Shown: positions 24,976 through 34,200 of the stretch, piece after piece
How the letters are laid out: every line of letters starts with the position of its first letter
How positions within the stretch are numbered: position 1 is the first letter of the stretch
Source: Sedimentisphaerales bacterium
GTDB lineage: Bacteria; Planctomycetota; Phycisphaerae; Sedimentisphaerales; SM23-30
NCBI GenBank assembly: GCA_016930295.1
Contig: JAFGHE010000075.1
Span: 1 to 36,779 of the forward strand
Reading direction: 5' to 3'
DNA: 36,779 bases
Notes under the pieces: model-generated
What the model was told of the DNA's origin: nothing
Databases searched by the model: none
Seen by the model: the letters and a program-made list of their open reading frames with translations, nothing else
Made by a program: the position numbers and the translations under genes

Positions 24976-24992
24976 AGCAATTAGCATGCCAA
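24976..24992 (-). promoter_or_regulatory. Sigma-54 (-24/-12) promoter of the hdr-nuo-mvh operon
   Basis: On the minus strand the sequence TTGGCATGCTAATTGCT has GG and GC dinucleotides exactly 10 bases apart and matches the RpoN consensus TTGGCAC-N4/5-TTGCT at almost every position. Transcription would start near 24966, about 60 bases before hdrC. An NtrC-type activator with an intact GAFTGAD loop is encoded immediately upstream. Confidence 0.75.
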
Positions 24993-25094
24993 TCGATTAG
25001 TAAACCTCAATAAGACCGATAACCACTTAACAGAAAATGACTAAGTATTTTACTTGAAGCCTGGTCCGACCTTTAAAGATAAATAATACTTCGT

Positions 25095-25122
25095 GGAAAT
25101 CCGCCAATCTAACGGATATCCG
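25095..25122. promoter_or_regulatory. Tandem palindromes, likely enhancer sites for the NtrC-type activator
   Basis: GGAAATCCG (25095-25103) and GGATATCCG (25114-25122) are related near-palindromes with centres 19 bases apart; the second is part of the perfect CGGATATCCG. They lie about 110-145 bases upstream of the -24/-12 promoter, the usual distance for activator binding. The assignment is inferred from position and symmetry. Another short palindrome, CGACAGTGTCG, is at 25170-25180. Confidence 0.5.
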
Positions 25123-25203
25123 CAATTCAGGCCAGACAACCATTGAAATGTGGATAAAGATATGTGCCACGACAGTGTCGGCCGTGCCGGTAACCGTCAT
25201 ATT

Positions 25204-26535
25204 CTAAGAGAGCCTGTGTTTGTTGAGCTTATCACGAAATGTGGATAATTTCATGCTTAGCGCCCGCGCCGCCGCACTTTTATTACCATTACAATGATGT
25301 AAAGCTTTTTCCAGCAGTTCTCGTTCCGCCTTCAGAACAGTATCCTTAAATCCATTATTCTCAGTAGGTTGTATCGGGCAGGTATGTATGTCCCGCGAGA
25401 GCAACTCCGCCGTGATGACACCGTTGCCCACGATAAAAGCCCGCTCCAGGGCATGGGCCAGTTCTCTGACATTACCCGGCCAGGAGTGAGACTGTAAAAA
25501 TTCCATCGCATCATCTTCCAGGCGATAAGCCCGGTCCCCGGCAATTCGCTTGAGCAGATGCTCTACCAGTAACATCAGATCACCCACACGCTCTCGCAAC
25601 GGCGCCAGCGTAATACGCAGCACATTGAGTCGATAATAAAGGTCGCTGCGGAATGTGCCTTTCTGCGCTTCAACCAGAAGATTTTTCTTGGTGGCTGCGA
25701 TAATTTTGACATCCGCTTCTATGGGTGTATGACCCCCAACCCGTTCAAATACTTTTTCTTCAATGACACGAACGAGTTTAATCTGCTGGTCCCACGGTAT
25801 ATCGTCCACATCATCCAGATAAATCGTACCACCCTGGGCCATATCAAATTTACCCTTCTTTTGCTCATCCGCACCGGTAAACGCACCTTTTTCATGGCCA
25901 AACAGACCGCTTTCAATTAAATGGGCCGGCAGCGTGGAACAATTTACCTTAACAAATGATGATGAGCTTCGCCCTGACCTCGTATGAATGGTATGGGCCG
26001 CCAGGTCCTTGCCGGTCCCGGTTTCTCCAATCAACAGGACCGTGGCATCACTACGTGCACACAGTTCCACCATCCGGCGCACTTCACCCATGGCCTTCGA
26101 ACTGCCTACCATAATATCTTCCAAAGGTGTTTGAGTGCCCCTGACAAGTCTCGATGAATCCGCCGACATGAGCCGGACGCTTTTCCGAATCCGCTCCAGC
26201 AGCGGAAATATCTTTTCATTGCGGAAGGGTTTGGTAATAAAATCGAACGCACCCAGCTTCATTGCTTCCACTGCCAGCGGAATACTGCCGTACGCCGTCA
26301 TCAAAATCACTTCCGTTTTGTTCTCCGGATTACGCTTGATCCGGTTAAGCAGTTCCATGCCGTCGATACCCGGCATACGCAGATCGGTGACCACCACGTC
26401 AAATCGTTCTTTTTCCAGACATTTTAAGGCTTCCTGCGCATTGGCTATCGGGACTGCCGTATAACCCCGATCCCTCAGATCATCAACCAGGGAAACACGC
26501 TTTATCTCTTCATCATCAACGACTAGGATTCTCAT
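25204..26535 (-). CDS. Sigma-54-dependent response regulator (NtrC family: REC-AAA+-Fis)
   Basis: This 443-residue transcription activator has a receiver domain (VVDDEE; phospho-acceptor Asp at about 52 in VVVTDLRMPG; Lys in FDFITKPF). The AAA+ domain has Walker A GETGTGKD, the sigma-54 contact loop GAFTGAD (in GHEKGAFTGADEQ), Walker B GGTIYLDDVDD and the arginine-finger region. The Fis-type HTH is at the C-terminus (CNGNKSAAARALSMKLSTFRDKL). It is co-transcribed with the histidine kinase upstream (4-base ATGA overlap). The sigma-54 promoter of the hydrogenase operon lies less than 300 bases downstream on the same strand, so it is the prime candidate activator. Confidence 0.95.
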   Translation of the reverse strand: MRILVVDDEEIKRVSLVDDLRDRGYTAVPIANAQEALKCLEKERFDVVVTDLRMPGIDGMELLNRIKRNPENKTEVILMTAYGSIPLAVEAMKLGAFDFITKPFRNEKIFPLLERIRKSVRLMSADSSRLVRGTQTPLEDIMVGSSKAMGEVRRMVELCARSDATVLLIGETGTGKDLAAHTIHTRSGRSSSSFVKVNCSTLPAHLIESGLFGHEKGAFTGADEQKKGKFDMAQGGTIYLDDVDDIPWDQQIKLVRVIEEKVFERVGGHTPIEADVKIIAATKKNLLVEAQKGTFRSDLYYRLNVLRITLAPLRERVGDLMLLVEHLLKRIAGDRAYRLEDDAMEFLQSHSWPGNVRELAHALERAFIVGNGVITAELLSRDIHTCPIQPTENNGFKDTVLKAERELLEKALHHCNGNKSAAARALSMKLSTFRDKLNKHRLS

Positions 26536-27863
26536 ACCAATTCCTTTTCCTTAATATAGGCACTCTCGGCGGTATTTAGAATAATCCGAAACGTCGTGCC
26601 TTCTCCCAGTTGACTTTCCACTTCAATGTCACCGCCCATTTCGGATATAAGCATCCGGCACAATGCCAGACCCAGGCCCGTGCCACCCTCATTCTGGCGC
26701 GTTGTAAAAAAAGGCTCAAATATTTTGTCCAAATGCTCCGGCCGGATGCCAGAACCCGTGTCGGTGACCTCAACCGTCACCCTTTTAAACTGGGCCAGGG
26801 CCGGCCTCTCCGGCACAAACGTACTGAGGGTAAGCTCACCCCCTTCGGGCATAACGGTCAGGGCATTCGTACACAGGTTAAAGATTACTTCCTGAAGCGT
26901 AAAGGTATCCCCCCATACCAGCGGGATATTACCTAAATTCGTACGGACGCTAACCCCGTGTTTACTGGTCTGGCCTAACAGGTCCATAACCGCTTCCACC
27001 GCCTTGTTCACATCCGTATCCTGCAACTCCAGTCCGCGCGGCCGGGCAAAAAACTGAACCCGTTTCGCCGTCCGTTCAATCCGTTCCAGAGCTTCGTTCA
27101 TCATGGTCACATACTTATGCAGATGCGGGTCACCGTTCACGCTTTTACCGATCGTCTGCAGACAATTCTGTACCCCGTCCAGCGGATTACTGATCTGATG
27201 CGCTATCCCCGCAACCAGTTGACCGATGCCCAGCATCTTTTCCTTCTGACGCATGACCGCCTGCATTTGATGCATATAATTATTTATCGACGAAGTAAAA
27301 TAAACCGTAATCCACAATGTCGTGGAAAACGCAATAAAAAATCCAAACATGTATATTTCATCCAGCTTAAGCTGTGATTCCGCTATCATAAACGTATCCT
27401 GCTCCAGTACCGTGTTATTTTCCGGCATGACGCCCAGGTAGCCCGCCACCAGAAAAAGTCCCACCAGTACCGACGCCAGACCCGCCAGATAATACGGCGC
27501 CCGACCCGGAAGCAGCAACGAGGCGATAATCAGATGAAATACAAAATAAAATATAAACGGATTGTAATGCACCCCGGAAAAATACAATAATAATATCAAA
27601 GCAATCTGATCCAGCGCTATCTGCAATATGATGTTCCGGTCCAACTTCGAACCACGCGGTGTCCGTCGTCGGCCGAACCACGCGAATATCGAATTATAAA
27701 CCAGCATCGCGCCCACAATGATATAAAGCGGCATTGGATGTGAAACCACCTTCAATACCCACGAACTCACCCATACCACCAGGATTACACCCAGACACAC
27801 GATCCATCTGAGACTCACCAGCCATTGAACCCGATTCGACAATATCTGCAGCGGAAGCTTCAT
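26532..27863 (-). CDS. Membrane-bound sensor histidine kinase
   Basis: The N-terminal half (to about 195) holds around six hydrophobic segments (for example WIVCLGVILVVWVSSWVL; MPLYIIVGAMLVYNSIFAW; FYFVFHLIIASLLL) with no large extracytoplasmic domain. It probably senses a membrane-embedded or redox signal. The kinase core has the H-box VAGIAHQISNPLDGVQNC, N-box EVIFNLCTNAL, G1 DTGSGIRP and GGTGLGLAL. It precedes and overlaps the NtrC-type regulator by ATGA, so the two form a cognate pair. AGGAG lies close before the ATG. What it senses cannot be read from the sequence; H2 or redox state would fit the target operon. Confidence 0.93.
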   Translation of the reverse strand: MKLPLQILSNRVQWLVSLRWIVCLGVILVVWVSSWVLKVVSHPMPLYIIVGAMLVYNSIFAWFGRRRTPRGSKLDRNIILQIALDQIALILLLYFSGVHYNPFIFYFVFHLIIASLLLPGRAPYYLAGLASVLVGLFLVAGYLGVMPENNTVLEQDTFMIAESQLKLDEIYMFGFFIAFSTTLWITVYFTSSINNYMHQMQAVMRQKEKMLGIGQLVAGIAHQISNPLDGVQNCLQTIGKSVNGDPHLHKYVTMMNEALERIERTAKRVQFFARPRGLELQDTDVNKAVEAVMDLLGQTSKHGVSVRTNLGNIPLVWGDTFTLQEVIFNLCTNALTVMPEGGELTLSTFVPERPALAQFKRVTVEVTDTGSGIRPEHLDKIFEPFFTTRQNEGGTGLGLALCRMLISEMGGDIEVESQLGEGTTFRIILNTAESAYIKEKELV

Positions 27864-27912
27864 ATTCTCCTGATGCCCTGAAGGGGTACTCCCTGAAAAT
27901 CCATTTCACTTG

Positions 27913-27942
27913 ACTATATAATATATACTCATTGCCTGACAA
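27913..27942 (-). promoter_or_regulatory. Sigma-70-type promoter of the kinase/regulator pair
   Basis: On the minus strand TTGTCA and TATAGT are 18 bases apart, each matching five of six consensus bases. The predicted leader to the ATG at 27863 is about 42 bases. Confidence 0.45.
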
Positions 27943-28262
27943 TCCGCATCTAACACTATATTACTAAAGAAGATAAATAATTTCAACCATTATTAGCCCC
28001 GAAGGGGCGCAAGTGTTTAGCCGGGGGCGTAAGCCCCCGGTAATAAATGATTTATGCTAAAAGCCCCGAAGGAGCCTGCCCCTGGCTTGCACAGGGGGCG
28101 AAAGTAAGAACCACTTCCCAAACAGATCATCGACAGAACGTCATACCTGCCCCATCAATTTAAAGATGGATTTTCACTTTAAATAATAGTATAATAAATG
28201 TTTAATAGTCTTTTCAAATGGTTTACATAATCATAAAACCTGTATTTTAGCGAGCAGAACAC
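27943..28262. other. Intergenic region with clustered GC-rich palindromes
   Basis: Upstream of the kinase promoter this stretch holds no gene. Its main content is the palindrome cluster at 27996-28100. A perfect TATAAT at 28190-28195 with a weak -35 could serve the small secreted peptide gene. Confidence 0.5.
27996..28100. repeat. Cluster of REP-like palindromes
   Basis: Three hairpins stand in a row. GCCCC-gaa-GGGGC is at 27996-28008. CCGGGGGC-gtaa-GCCCCCGG, a perfect 8-bp stem, is at 28021-28040. A stem of TGCCCCTG with CAGGGGGC lies near 28077-28100. The word AGCCCCGAAGG occurs twice, at 27995 and near 28061. Such GC-rich palindromes between genes are frequent in planctomycetes and similar genomes and behave as dispersed repeats. 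Confidence 0.7.
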
Positions 28263-28487
28263 ATGAGTAATAAAACTTCATTTAAAATCATTATACTGGT
28301 AATCTTCTTGTTCATTTTCACTCTCCCGGCTGCTAAATCGTTTGCCATCACCGCCCAATTCGATTTCAACAAATGCACCTTCAAAATCACCCTAAAACAT
28401 GATGACATTATACCCCTGACCGGAACCATCCCCTTCAGCATAACCTTCGGCGATTTCGACCAGGCCGTCAACGTAGTCCTATCTTAA
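28263..28487 (+). CDS. Small secreted hypothetical protein
   Basis: This short protein of 74 residues starts with a clear signal peptide: a basic N-terminus, the hydrophobic core IIILVIFLFIFTL and likely cleavage after KSFA. The mature part is only about 45 residues (ITAQFDFNKCTFKITLKHDD...FGDFDQAVNVVLS) and matches nothing I recognise. The ribosome binding site is weak, and the gene lies between two repeat clusters. It could be a genuine small exported protein or the remaining N-terminus of a longer one disrupted near the palindrome at 28526. Confidence 0.45.
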   Translation: MSNKTSFKIIILVIFLFIFTLPAAKSFAITAQFDFNKCTFKITLKHDDIIPLTGTIPFSITFGDFDQAVNVVLS

Positions 28488-28525
28488 AAAACCAACATCC
28501 CAGCGCAGAGAAATGGCAAGGGTGG

Positions 28526-28560
28526 CATGCTTACACGAAGCGCAGCGCAGTTTAAGCATG
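28526..28560. repeat. Inverted repeat with CATGCTTA/TAAGCATG arms
   Basis: Perfect 8-base arms, CATGCTTA (28526-28533) and TAAGCATG (28553-28560), enclose a GC-rich loop with GCGCAGCGC. It follows the small secreted peptide and precedes a run of ATCAG-like words (28600-28645). It is probably a dispersed intergenic element, possibly also acting at the 3' ends of the two convergent genes. Confidence 0.6.
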
Positions 28561-28641
28561 TTGAAAAACCAAAGACCAGTCCAAAATACAAGTTAATTTT
28601 AATCAGTGTTCATCAGCGTAAATCAGTATCATAAATCATCA

Positions 28642-29643
28642 TCAGCAAATCCGCGGCAGTTCTTCGCCGTAGGGGGGATTGATGATCCGTTCGCCGCCAA
28701 GTGCGGTCTGCATTCGTACCAGGCCGGCGCGCTTGTCGATATGGCCGATGATGGCTGCGTCTTTGCCGAATGGGTGTCTCTGTAATAAGGCCAGGACCTC
28801 TTTTTCCGCGGACGAATCCACGATAAAGACCATCTTCCCTTCGTTAGCCACAGTCAATTCATCCAGTCCCAGCATCTGGCATGCGCCTTTAACCGCCGGG
28901 CGTAGGGGGATCGAATCCTGGTCGACGAAAAATCCCACGTTTTGGGCCATTTCATTCAAACAGCCCGCCAGCCCGCCGCGCGTCGGGTCTTTCATGCATT
29001 TAACCTTGTCACCAAACTCCCGCAGTATAGTCTGCACCATATCCCCCAGCGGCGCCGCATCACTTTCTACCGGCGATACAAAGTTCAGTTCATTCCGTGC
29101 GCTCATCACCGCGATGCCGTGGTCCCCAATAAATCCGTTGATTATCACGCTATCGCCCGGGGCAATACGACTGACAGAGTATTCGATAGTCCCGGTCAAA
29201 ACACCCACGCCGCTGGTGTTGATAAACAACTCGTTCGCCGCCCCTTTTTCCACCACCTTGGTATCCCCGGTAACGACCTTCACCCCCGCCTCACGTGCTG
29301 CGCTTCCAATAGATGTAAGCATAGTACGTAAGACCTCCATATCCAGCCCTTCTTCAATAATCAACCCCAGTGCCAGCGCCACCGGAAGGGCCCCGGCAGC
29401 CGCCAGGTCGTTAACCGTACCGCAGACCGCCAGCCGCCCGATATCTCCGCCCGGAAACACCAGAGGCCGGACCACAAAACTATCCGTCGTGAAAGCCACC
29501 CGTCCGCCCGGCAGATCCAGCAGGGCACTGTCCGTTAGTTCAAACAGACTCCCATCAGCGACTGCGGGAACAATATCTTTATTGATCAACTCCTGCATCA
29601 ATGTCCCGCCACCCCCATGGGCCAGCATGATTTTATCCGTCAT
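28642..29643 (-). CDS. hypE: HypE, hydrogenase maturation (carbamoyl dehydratase)
   Basis: HypE receives a carbamoyl group from HypF on its C-terminal cysteine and dehydrates it to the cyanide ligand of the NiFe site. The protein begins MTDKIMLAHGGGGTLMQELI, has the AIR-synthase-like ATP-binding segments (TDSFVV; VVTGDTKVVEKGAANELFINTSGVG) and ends in PRIC, with the reactive Cys last. I chose the ATG at 29643, with AGGA about eight bases upstream. Earlier in-frame starts (29652, or an opening at 29781) would add a tail through palindromic intergenic DNA. It follows hypD by 141 bases. Confidence 0.94.
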   Translation of the reverse strand: MTDKIMLAHGGGGTLMQELINKDIVPAVADGSLFELTDSALLDLPGGRVAFTTDSFVVRPLVFPGGDIGRLAVCGTVNDLAAAGALPVALALGLIIEEGLDMEVLRTMLTSIGSAAREAGVKVVTGDTKVVEKGAANELFINTSGVGVLTGTIEYSVSRIAPGDSVIINGFIGDHGIAVMSARNELNFVSPVESDAAPLGDMVQTILREFGDKVKCMKDPTRGGLAGCLNEMAQNVGFFVDQDSIPLRPAVKGACQMLGLDELTVANEGKMVFIVDSSAEKEVLALLQRHPFGKDAAIIGHIDKRAGLVRMQTALGGERIINPPYGEELPRIC

Positions 29644-29662
29644 ATCCATCATCCTAACGTAG

Positions 29663-29742
29663 CTCAAGCATCCAGCTTGAGATTCTTCCAAGACAATATT
29701 CCATCGCGAAAAACGTCGTAGGGGCGACACACGTGGTCGCCC
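29663..29742. repeat. Two short palindromes in the hypD-hypE gap
   Basis: CTCAAGC-atcca-GCTTGAG (29663-29681) and GGGCGAC-acacgtg-GTCGCCC (29722-29742) are perfect 7-bp stems. They fill a gap inside an otherwise compact hyp cluster and resemble dispersed intergenic palindromes; effects on hypE expression are possible. Confidence 0.55.
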
Positions 29743-29784
29743 AAATACCGTTCCAATACAACTAACACGCTGAGAGTTCAAAGT

Positions 29785-30906
29785 TTACCCTTTTGAAGAA
29801 AGGGGCTTAGCGTGTTTCCTATACTGATAATACACACTGCACGACCCTTCCCGGCTGACCATACATGCGCCCACCGGCTCAGACGGCTTACATCGCCGGG
29901 CAAACAGCGGACATTCCAACGGAGTAATGATCCCCTTGATAACATCTCCGCACCGACAGCCGCTTGGCTCGCGGTCCTCCGGTTCCGCCAGCCCAAACAC
30001 CCGGCGCGCATCAAACGCCGCGAACTCCTCTTTCAACTCCAGCCCACTTTTTGGAATCGTACCCAGCCCGCGCCACCGGCTGTCGGCAATATCGAATACC
30101 TCATCAATAATCTCCAGGGCCGCAATATTCCCTTCACCTTTTACCCGCGTGCCATACACATTTTCCACGCGCGCTTCCCGGTCCACTAACTGCATCAGAA
30201 TCGCCACCATGGCCATCAGCATCTGCTGACCGTCAAACCCGGCCACCACGCACGGACGCTTATACTTTTGAGACACCAGGGCATAACAGTCCGAACCTAT
30301 AATAACCGACACATGCCCCGGCGCGATAAACCCGTCAATCGCCAGTTCCGGATCCTCCAGCAACGCCTGCATCGCCGGGATAATCCGCTTATGCGCAGAA
30401 AACACCAGGAAGTTATCCAGCTTCTCCTGGCGTGCAGTCTTAATAGCATAAGCACTGGGCGGCGTGGTGGTCTCAAAACCGATACCCAGAAACACGATTT
30501 TCTGCCCCGGATTCTTACGCGCCATCTCCAGTGCATCCTGAACCGTATAAACCACGGAGACCGCTGCCCCTTTACTCCGTGCCTCGGCCATGCTGATCGT
30601 AATCCCCGGCACACGCACCATATCGCCATAGGTCGTAATATGGGCATTCTCTTCCAAAGCCAGTTGCGCGGCCTGATCAATATACCCGCCCGGCGTAACA
30701 CAGACCGGACAGCCCGGCCCGCTGATCAGCCGGATATTCCCCGGCAACACCGCATGCAGTCCCTCCTGATGCGCCGTGGCCGTATGCGTGCCGCACACCT
30801 CCATGATCTTTATCGTACGCCCGGAGAGCTTGTCCGCCGCCTTACCCAGCATATCAACCAGACGCCGAGTCTCAGCCGGATTCAAATGTCTTTCGGTAGT
30901 GCTCAT
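29785..30906 (-). CDS. hypD: HypD, hydrogenase maturation iron-sulfur protein
   Basis: HypD is the scaffold on which, with HypC, the Fe(CN)2CO unit is assembled. Diagnostic segments are present: MEVCGTHT, SGPGCPVCVTP, GFETTTPPSAYA, FIAPGHVSVI and a C-terminal Cys block (CRCGDVIKG...LECPLFARRC...GACMVSREGSCSVYY). At 373 residues from the ATG at 30906 it has the usual length. GAGGAG lies four bases upstream of that start. It overlaps the end of hypC by 35 bases, a tight coupling that matches the physical HypC-HypD partnership. Confidence 0.96.
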   Translation of the reverse strand: MSTTERHLNPAETRRLVDMLGKAADKLSGRTIKIMEVCGTHTATAHQEGLHAVLPGNIRLISGPGCPVCVTPGGYIDQAAQLALEENAHITTYGDMVRVPGITISMAEARSKGAAVSVVYTVQDALEMARKNPGQKIVFLGIGFETTTPPSAYAIKTARQEKLDNFLVFSAHKRIIPAMQALLEDPELAIDGFIAPGHVSVIIGSDCYALVSQKYKRPCVVAGFDGQQMLMAMVAILMQLVDREARVENVYGTRVKGEGNIAALEIIDEVFDIADSRWRGLGTIPKSGLELKEEFAAFDARRVFGLAEPEDREPSGCRCGDVIKGIITPLECPLFARRCKPSEPVGACMVSREGSCSVYYQYRKHAKPLSSKG

Positions 30907-31111
30907 CAATCTCCTCAAATATCTTCTTCTGCTCCTGGTAATCTTCCTCACTGATAATCGATATGGCAAACCCGGCATGGATCAACACATAATCACCCAC
31001 CGTCACCTCCGGCGCCAGCACCGCCGATATCGACACCCGGTTCCCCTCCACATCCACCACCGCACCCTGCCCCGCCAGTTCAATCACCTTGCCAGCCACG
31101 CCAATACACAT
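30872..31111 (-). CDS. hypC: HypC, hydrogenase maturation chaperone
   Basis: This small chaperone of about 79 residues carries the iron ligand complex to the large subunit. The start is set by function: the protein must begin Met-Cys, and the ATG at 31111 gives MCIGVAGKVIEL, with Cys 2 the essential ligand. A GTG nine bases upstream is part of the AAGGTG ribosome binding site. The rest (VDVEGNRVSISAVLAPEVTVGDYVLIHAGFAISI) is standard HypC. It is the first gene of hypCDE, with a candidate promoter about 40 bases upstream. Confidence 0.95.
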   Translation of the reverse strand: MCIGVAGKVIELAGQGAVVDVEGNRVSISAVLAPEVTVGDYVLIHAGFAISIISEEDYQEQKKIFEEIDEHYRKTFESG

Positions 31112-31152
31112 ATCTGTCACCTTAACTTTGTATAAAAAATATCTCTCAGTCT

Positions 31153-31181
31153 ATTTTAAGCGCTTATACAAACGTATTCAA
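31153..31181 (-). promoter_or_regulatory. Candidate sigma-70-type promoter of hypCDE
   Basis: On the minus strand TTGAAT and TAAAAT are 17 bases apart (four and five matches of six). The palindrome AAGCGCTT (31158-31165) touches the -10 box and could be an operator. The leader to hypC would be about 35 bases. No -24/-12 element is seen here, so hypCDE may be regulated separately from the hydrogenase operon. Confidence 0.4.
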
Positions 31182-31279
31182 ATAATTAATTATCTATCAC
31201 GAAATAATAAAACACTGCCCCTTGATCCCTGATAATGTTACCCAGGACTTCTTAAATTTATTTTAAACAGTGTCTAATA

Positions 31280-34200
31280 TTACCAGGTAACAATGGAAGC
31301 ACTACCAGCCGTTAAACCCGAACTGGTAGCGTCGACTAAAATAGTACCCGGCTGGTCGGAAACCCGAATAAGAGCCGTGGCAATCCCGGCCTCTGCTGAT
31401 ACCGTTGACGGAGTAACCAGAGCGGACTCGCCCGTCACGGAAAACGTTATTTCATTGGAAGCATCCGGAACAACCATACCCTTACTGTCATGGACGTAAG
31501 CATATACAAAAATCGACTCTGAACCGTTCGCGGGCACGTCGGTAATGTCAAATTCAACCCATATTGAACTTGCCGAACCCGGCGTCTGCACAGTATGAGA
31601 GGCAACTACCTGACCGTTAATGAGGCCTTCCGCCTTTAACTCGCCGGCCTGGAATGTTAATCCCTCAAAGGTAAACGGCGGATGCGCCAGATTCGCCGTT
31701 GGATAGGCCGTATCCGGACTGCGGGTATCCTGCAAGACATCATTAATATAAAGTTTGACCTGCTCGCAATTGCTGAACACCTTCACATCCGTGGGCGAAG
31801 AAGCGGCCCAGTTATTAGCGATAAAAACCATCGGCCCTGAATCAATATCAAGATACGACAGATCCAGGTCAGCTCGGCGCTGGCTTTGCCAGAAATAAGC
31901 GGAAAACTTCGGCAGTCTCAGGAAATCATAAACCCCTGACGGCCAGGCCCCGTAATCGATTCCCACCCATAATCCATCCCCGCACATATTCGATAATCCG
32001 CGGTTGAGGTGATGCGATTCCTGATGATTCCACGCCTGTTGGAGCATGGGCTCTTCGCCACCGCCAAAAGAATCGCCAGGTATATCATCGGCTCTATGGA
32101 CATCACTGGTGCTGCCGCTTCCCCCGCCATATTCCCAATGACCGTGTTCACTGATGATTAACGGTTTGTTGCCCGAATAGCTCCGGGCGCCTGCCGTCGG
32201 AGTGGCAATATATATATCATAGATGCTGTCGTACATCCAGGCAGAAACATAACATTGATCGCCCGGGTACTCAGCGTGACCGATATCCATCGCGGTCTGG
32301 GCATAGGTCGAATCGAAATTCGTCTCGTTCAGGGATAATTCCCAGGCAATCACACAGGGATGATTCCGGTCCCGGCGAATCATATCCCGCATGGTCTGAT
32401 ACGATCTGGATTTAAACAACTCGCCGCCAACATACTGGAATCCCGGGATTTCATCCATCACCACAATTCCCAGTTCATCACAGGCGTCCAGAAAGGCCGG
32501 ATCCGGGGGATAATGGGAGGTACGTATATAGTCAAATCCGGCTTCTTTGAGAAGCTCGGCATCGCGGCGTTGTCCCAGATTTCCCATGGCCCAGCCCAGA
32601 TAGGGATAATCCTGTACGCGGTTGGTGCCCCGCAGCCGCATAGGCTGGCCGTTTATCTTAAAACCTTCGGATAAAGAATAAGAGATCCTCCGGATTCCAA
32701 TGCGGATTTGATACGTATCAGCAATTTCACCATTATCATAGATGTGAGTGTAAAGGGTATAAAGATTCGGATCATCAGGATGCCAGAGAGCCGGTTCCGT
32801 GACCGTCACCATTTGGGTAAATGTATGATCCTCGGTTGCGGCAATCGTCTGGGTGTCGTTTGCCTGGGCAACCACCATATTATCATCATTAACTATGTAA
32901 GACACCAGACCGCATTCCTTGGCGGTCAGATGCTCGTTCACGATGTGTGTTTTGATTTGCACCGTTGCCTGTGATTCATCGGCCTGAGGATATGTGATAA
33001 ATAGGCCTCCGCCGCCAACCATCCCGGCATAAACCGAATCCGTCAGGTGCAGTTTATCGGTGATATGCATCCAGACATCCCGGTAAATCCCTCCGGTGCT
33101 ATACCAAAGCCCATAGGCAGGGATGTCCCCGTCCTCCTGCTCATCGACTTTAACGGCAATAACATTATCGGTCCCGCCGTAATACACATGGTCCGTAATG
33201 TCCACCATAAACGGCAGATACGCCCCGTAATGAGTCCCCAGATGCGTTTCGTTTACCCACACATCCGCGACCTGGTCCGCCGCTTCAAACTCGATAAAAA
33301 TCTTATTACCCTGATCAGCGCTATCGAATGAGAAATGTTTTCGATACCAGTTGATCTCTTCAACCTCGAGACCCGGCCACTGAATCCGCAGGGGCGTAAC
33401 CACTGGCGTATGGGGTATATTGACGTTCTGCCAGGTGGAATCATCGTAGGAAATTTCTTTGGCATTATCTCCGGGTATATCGCCCCGGTAAAACTTCCAC
33501 CCGGTGTTAAAGCTTATGGTCTGTCGGGTCGACTGTTGCGGTACGTAAGGAACCATAGTCCCCATCAGCCAGTTCTGGGCAAAAACAACCAGGTCCGCTA
33601 TACCAATCGAGGTATCAAGATTTAAATCATAGATTTCGTTAAAACCCGGCTGGCCCGCGGTCGTCATCCAACCATTGGAGAACCCAGTAAAATCCTGTAG
33701 ATCGACAACCCCGTTTCCATTAAAATCAGCCGTTCGAACCTGAACGTCGGCGATGACCGTAAAATCGTCATATTCTGCCGTACAATTGCCCCCCACATTC
33801 TGGCTGTTTGAATAAAGTCCAAACCCGGTAATATCACCGGTAAGATCGGATGCGGCCGTCGAACCGCGCGCCGCTGTATTAATATCCAGGGTGTCCCAAA
33901 GGCTGTTTCCCGATTCATAAATCAGGGACTGGGTTGCAAACACCTCACTGGCGGAAGTAAAAATTGTCTTGGAAACATACCAGTTGCCCCCGACCTGAAC
34001 CGCCAGGCTGGTCTGGGGGGTGGAACTGTAGAAAGAATGCCTGCGTAAATCATACTGAAATTCGATCGATGAAGAGGTGGGATTTTCAACAGTATATTCA
34101 TTGGTATAGATTAAGTTTTCACACGATCCGTTATGCCATACCCAGGCTATACTATCGGCAATGCCCCCGCCACTGCCGCCGTCGTCATAAACACCATTCC

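Noticed and set aside
28679-29662. A 327-codon open frame on the plus strand opposite hypE
   Set aside because: It lies wholly opposite hypE, which has clear family motifs and its PRIC end. The antisense product is Ser/Thr/Pro-rich with no domain.
30268-30954. A 228-codon plus-strand open frame opposite hypD
   Set aside because: It is antisense to a gene with full HypD motifs, Arg/His-rich and without any recognisable domain.
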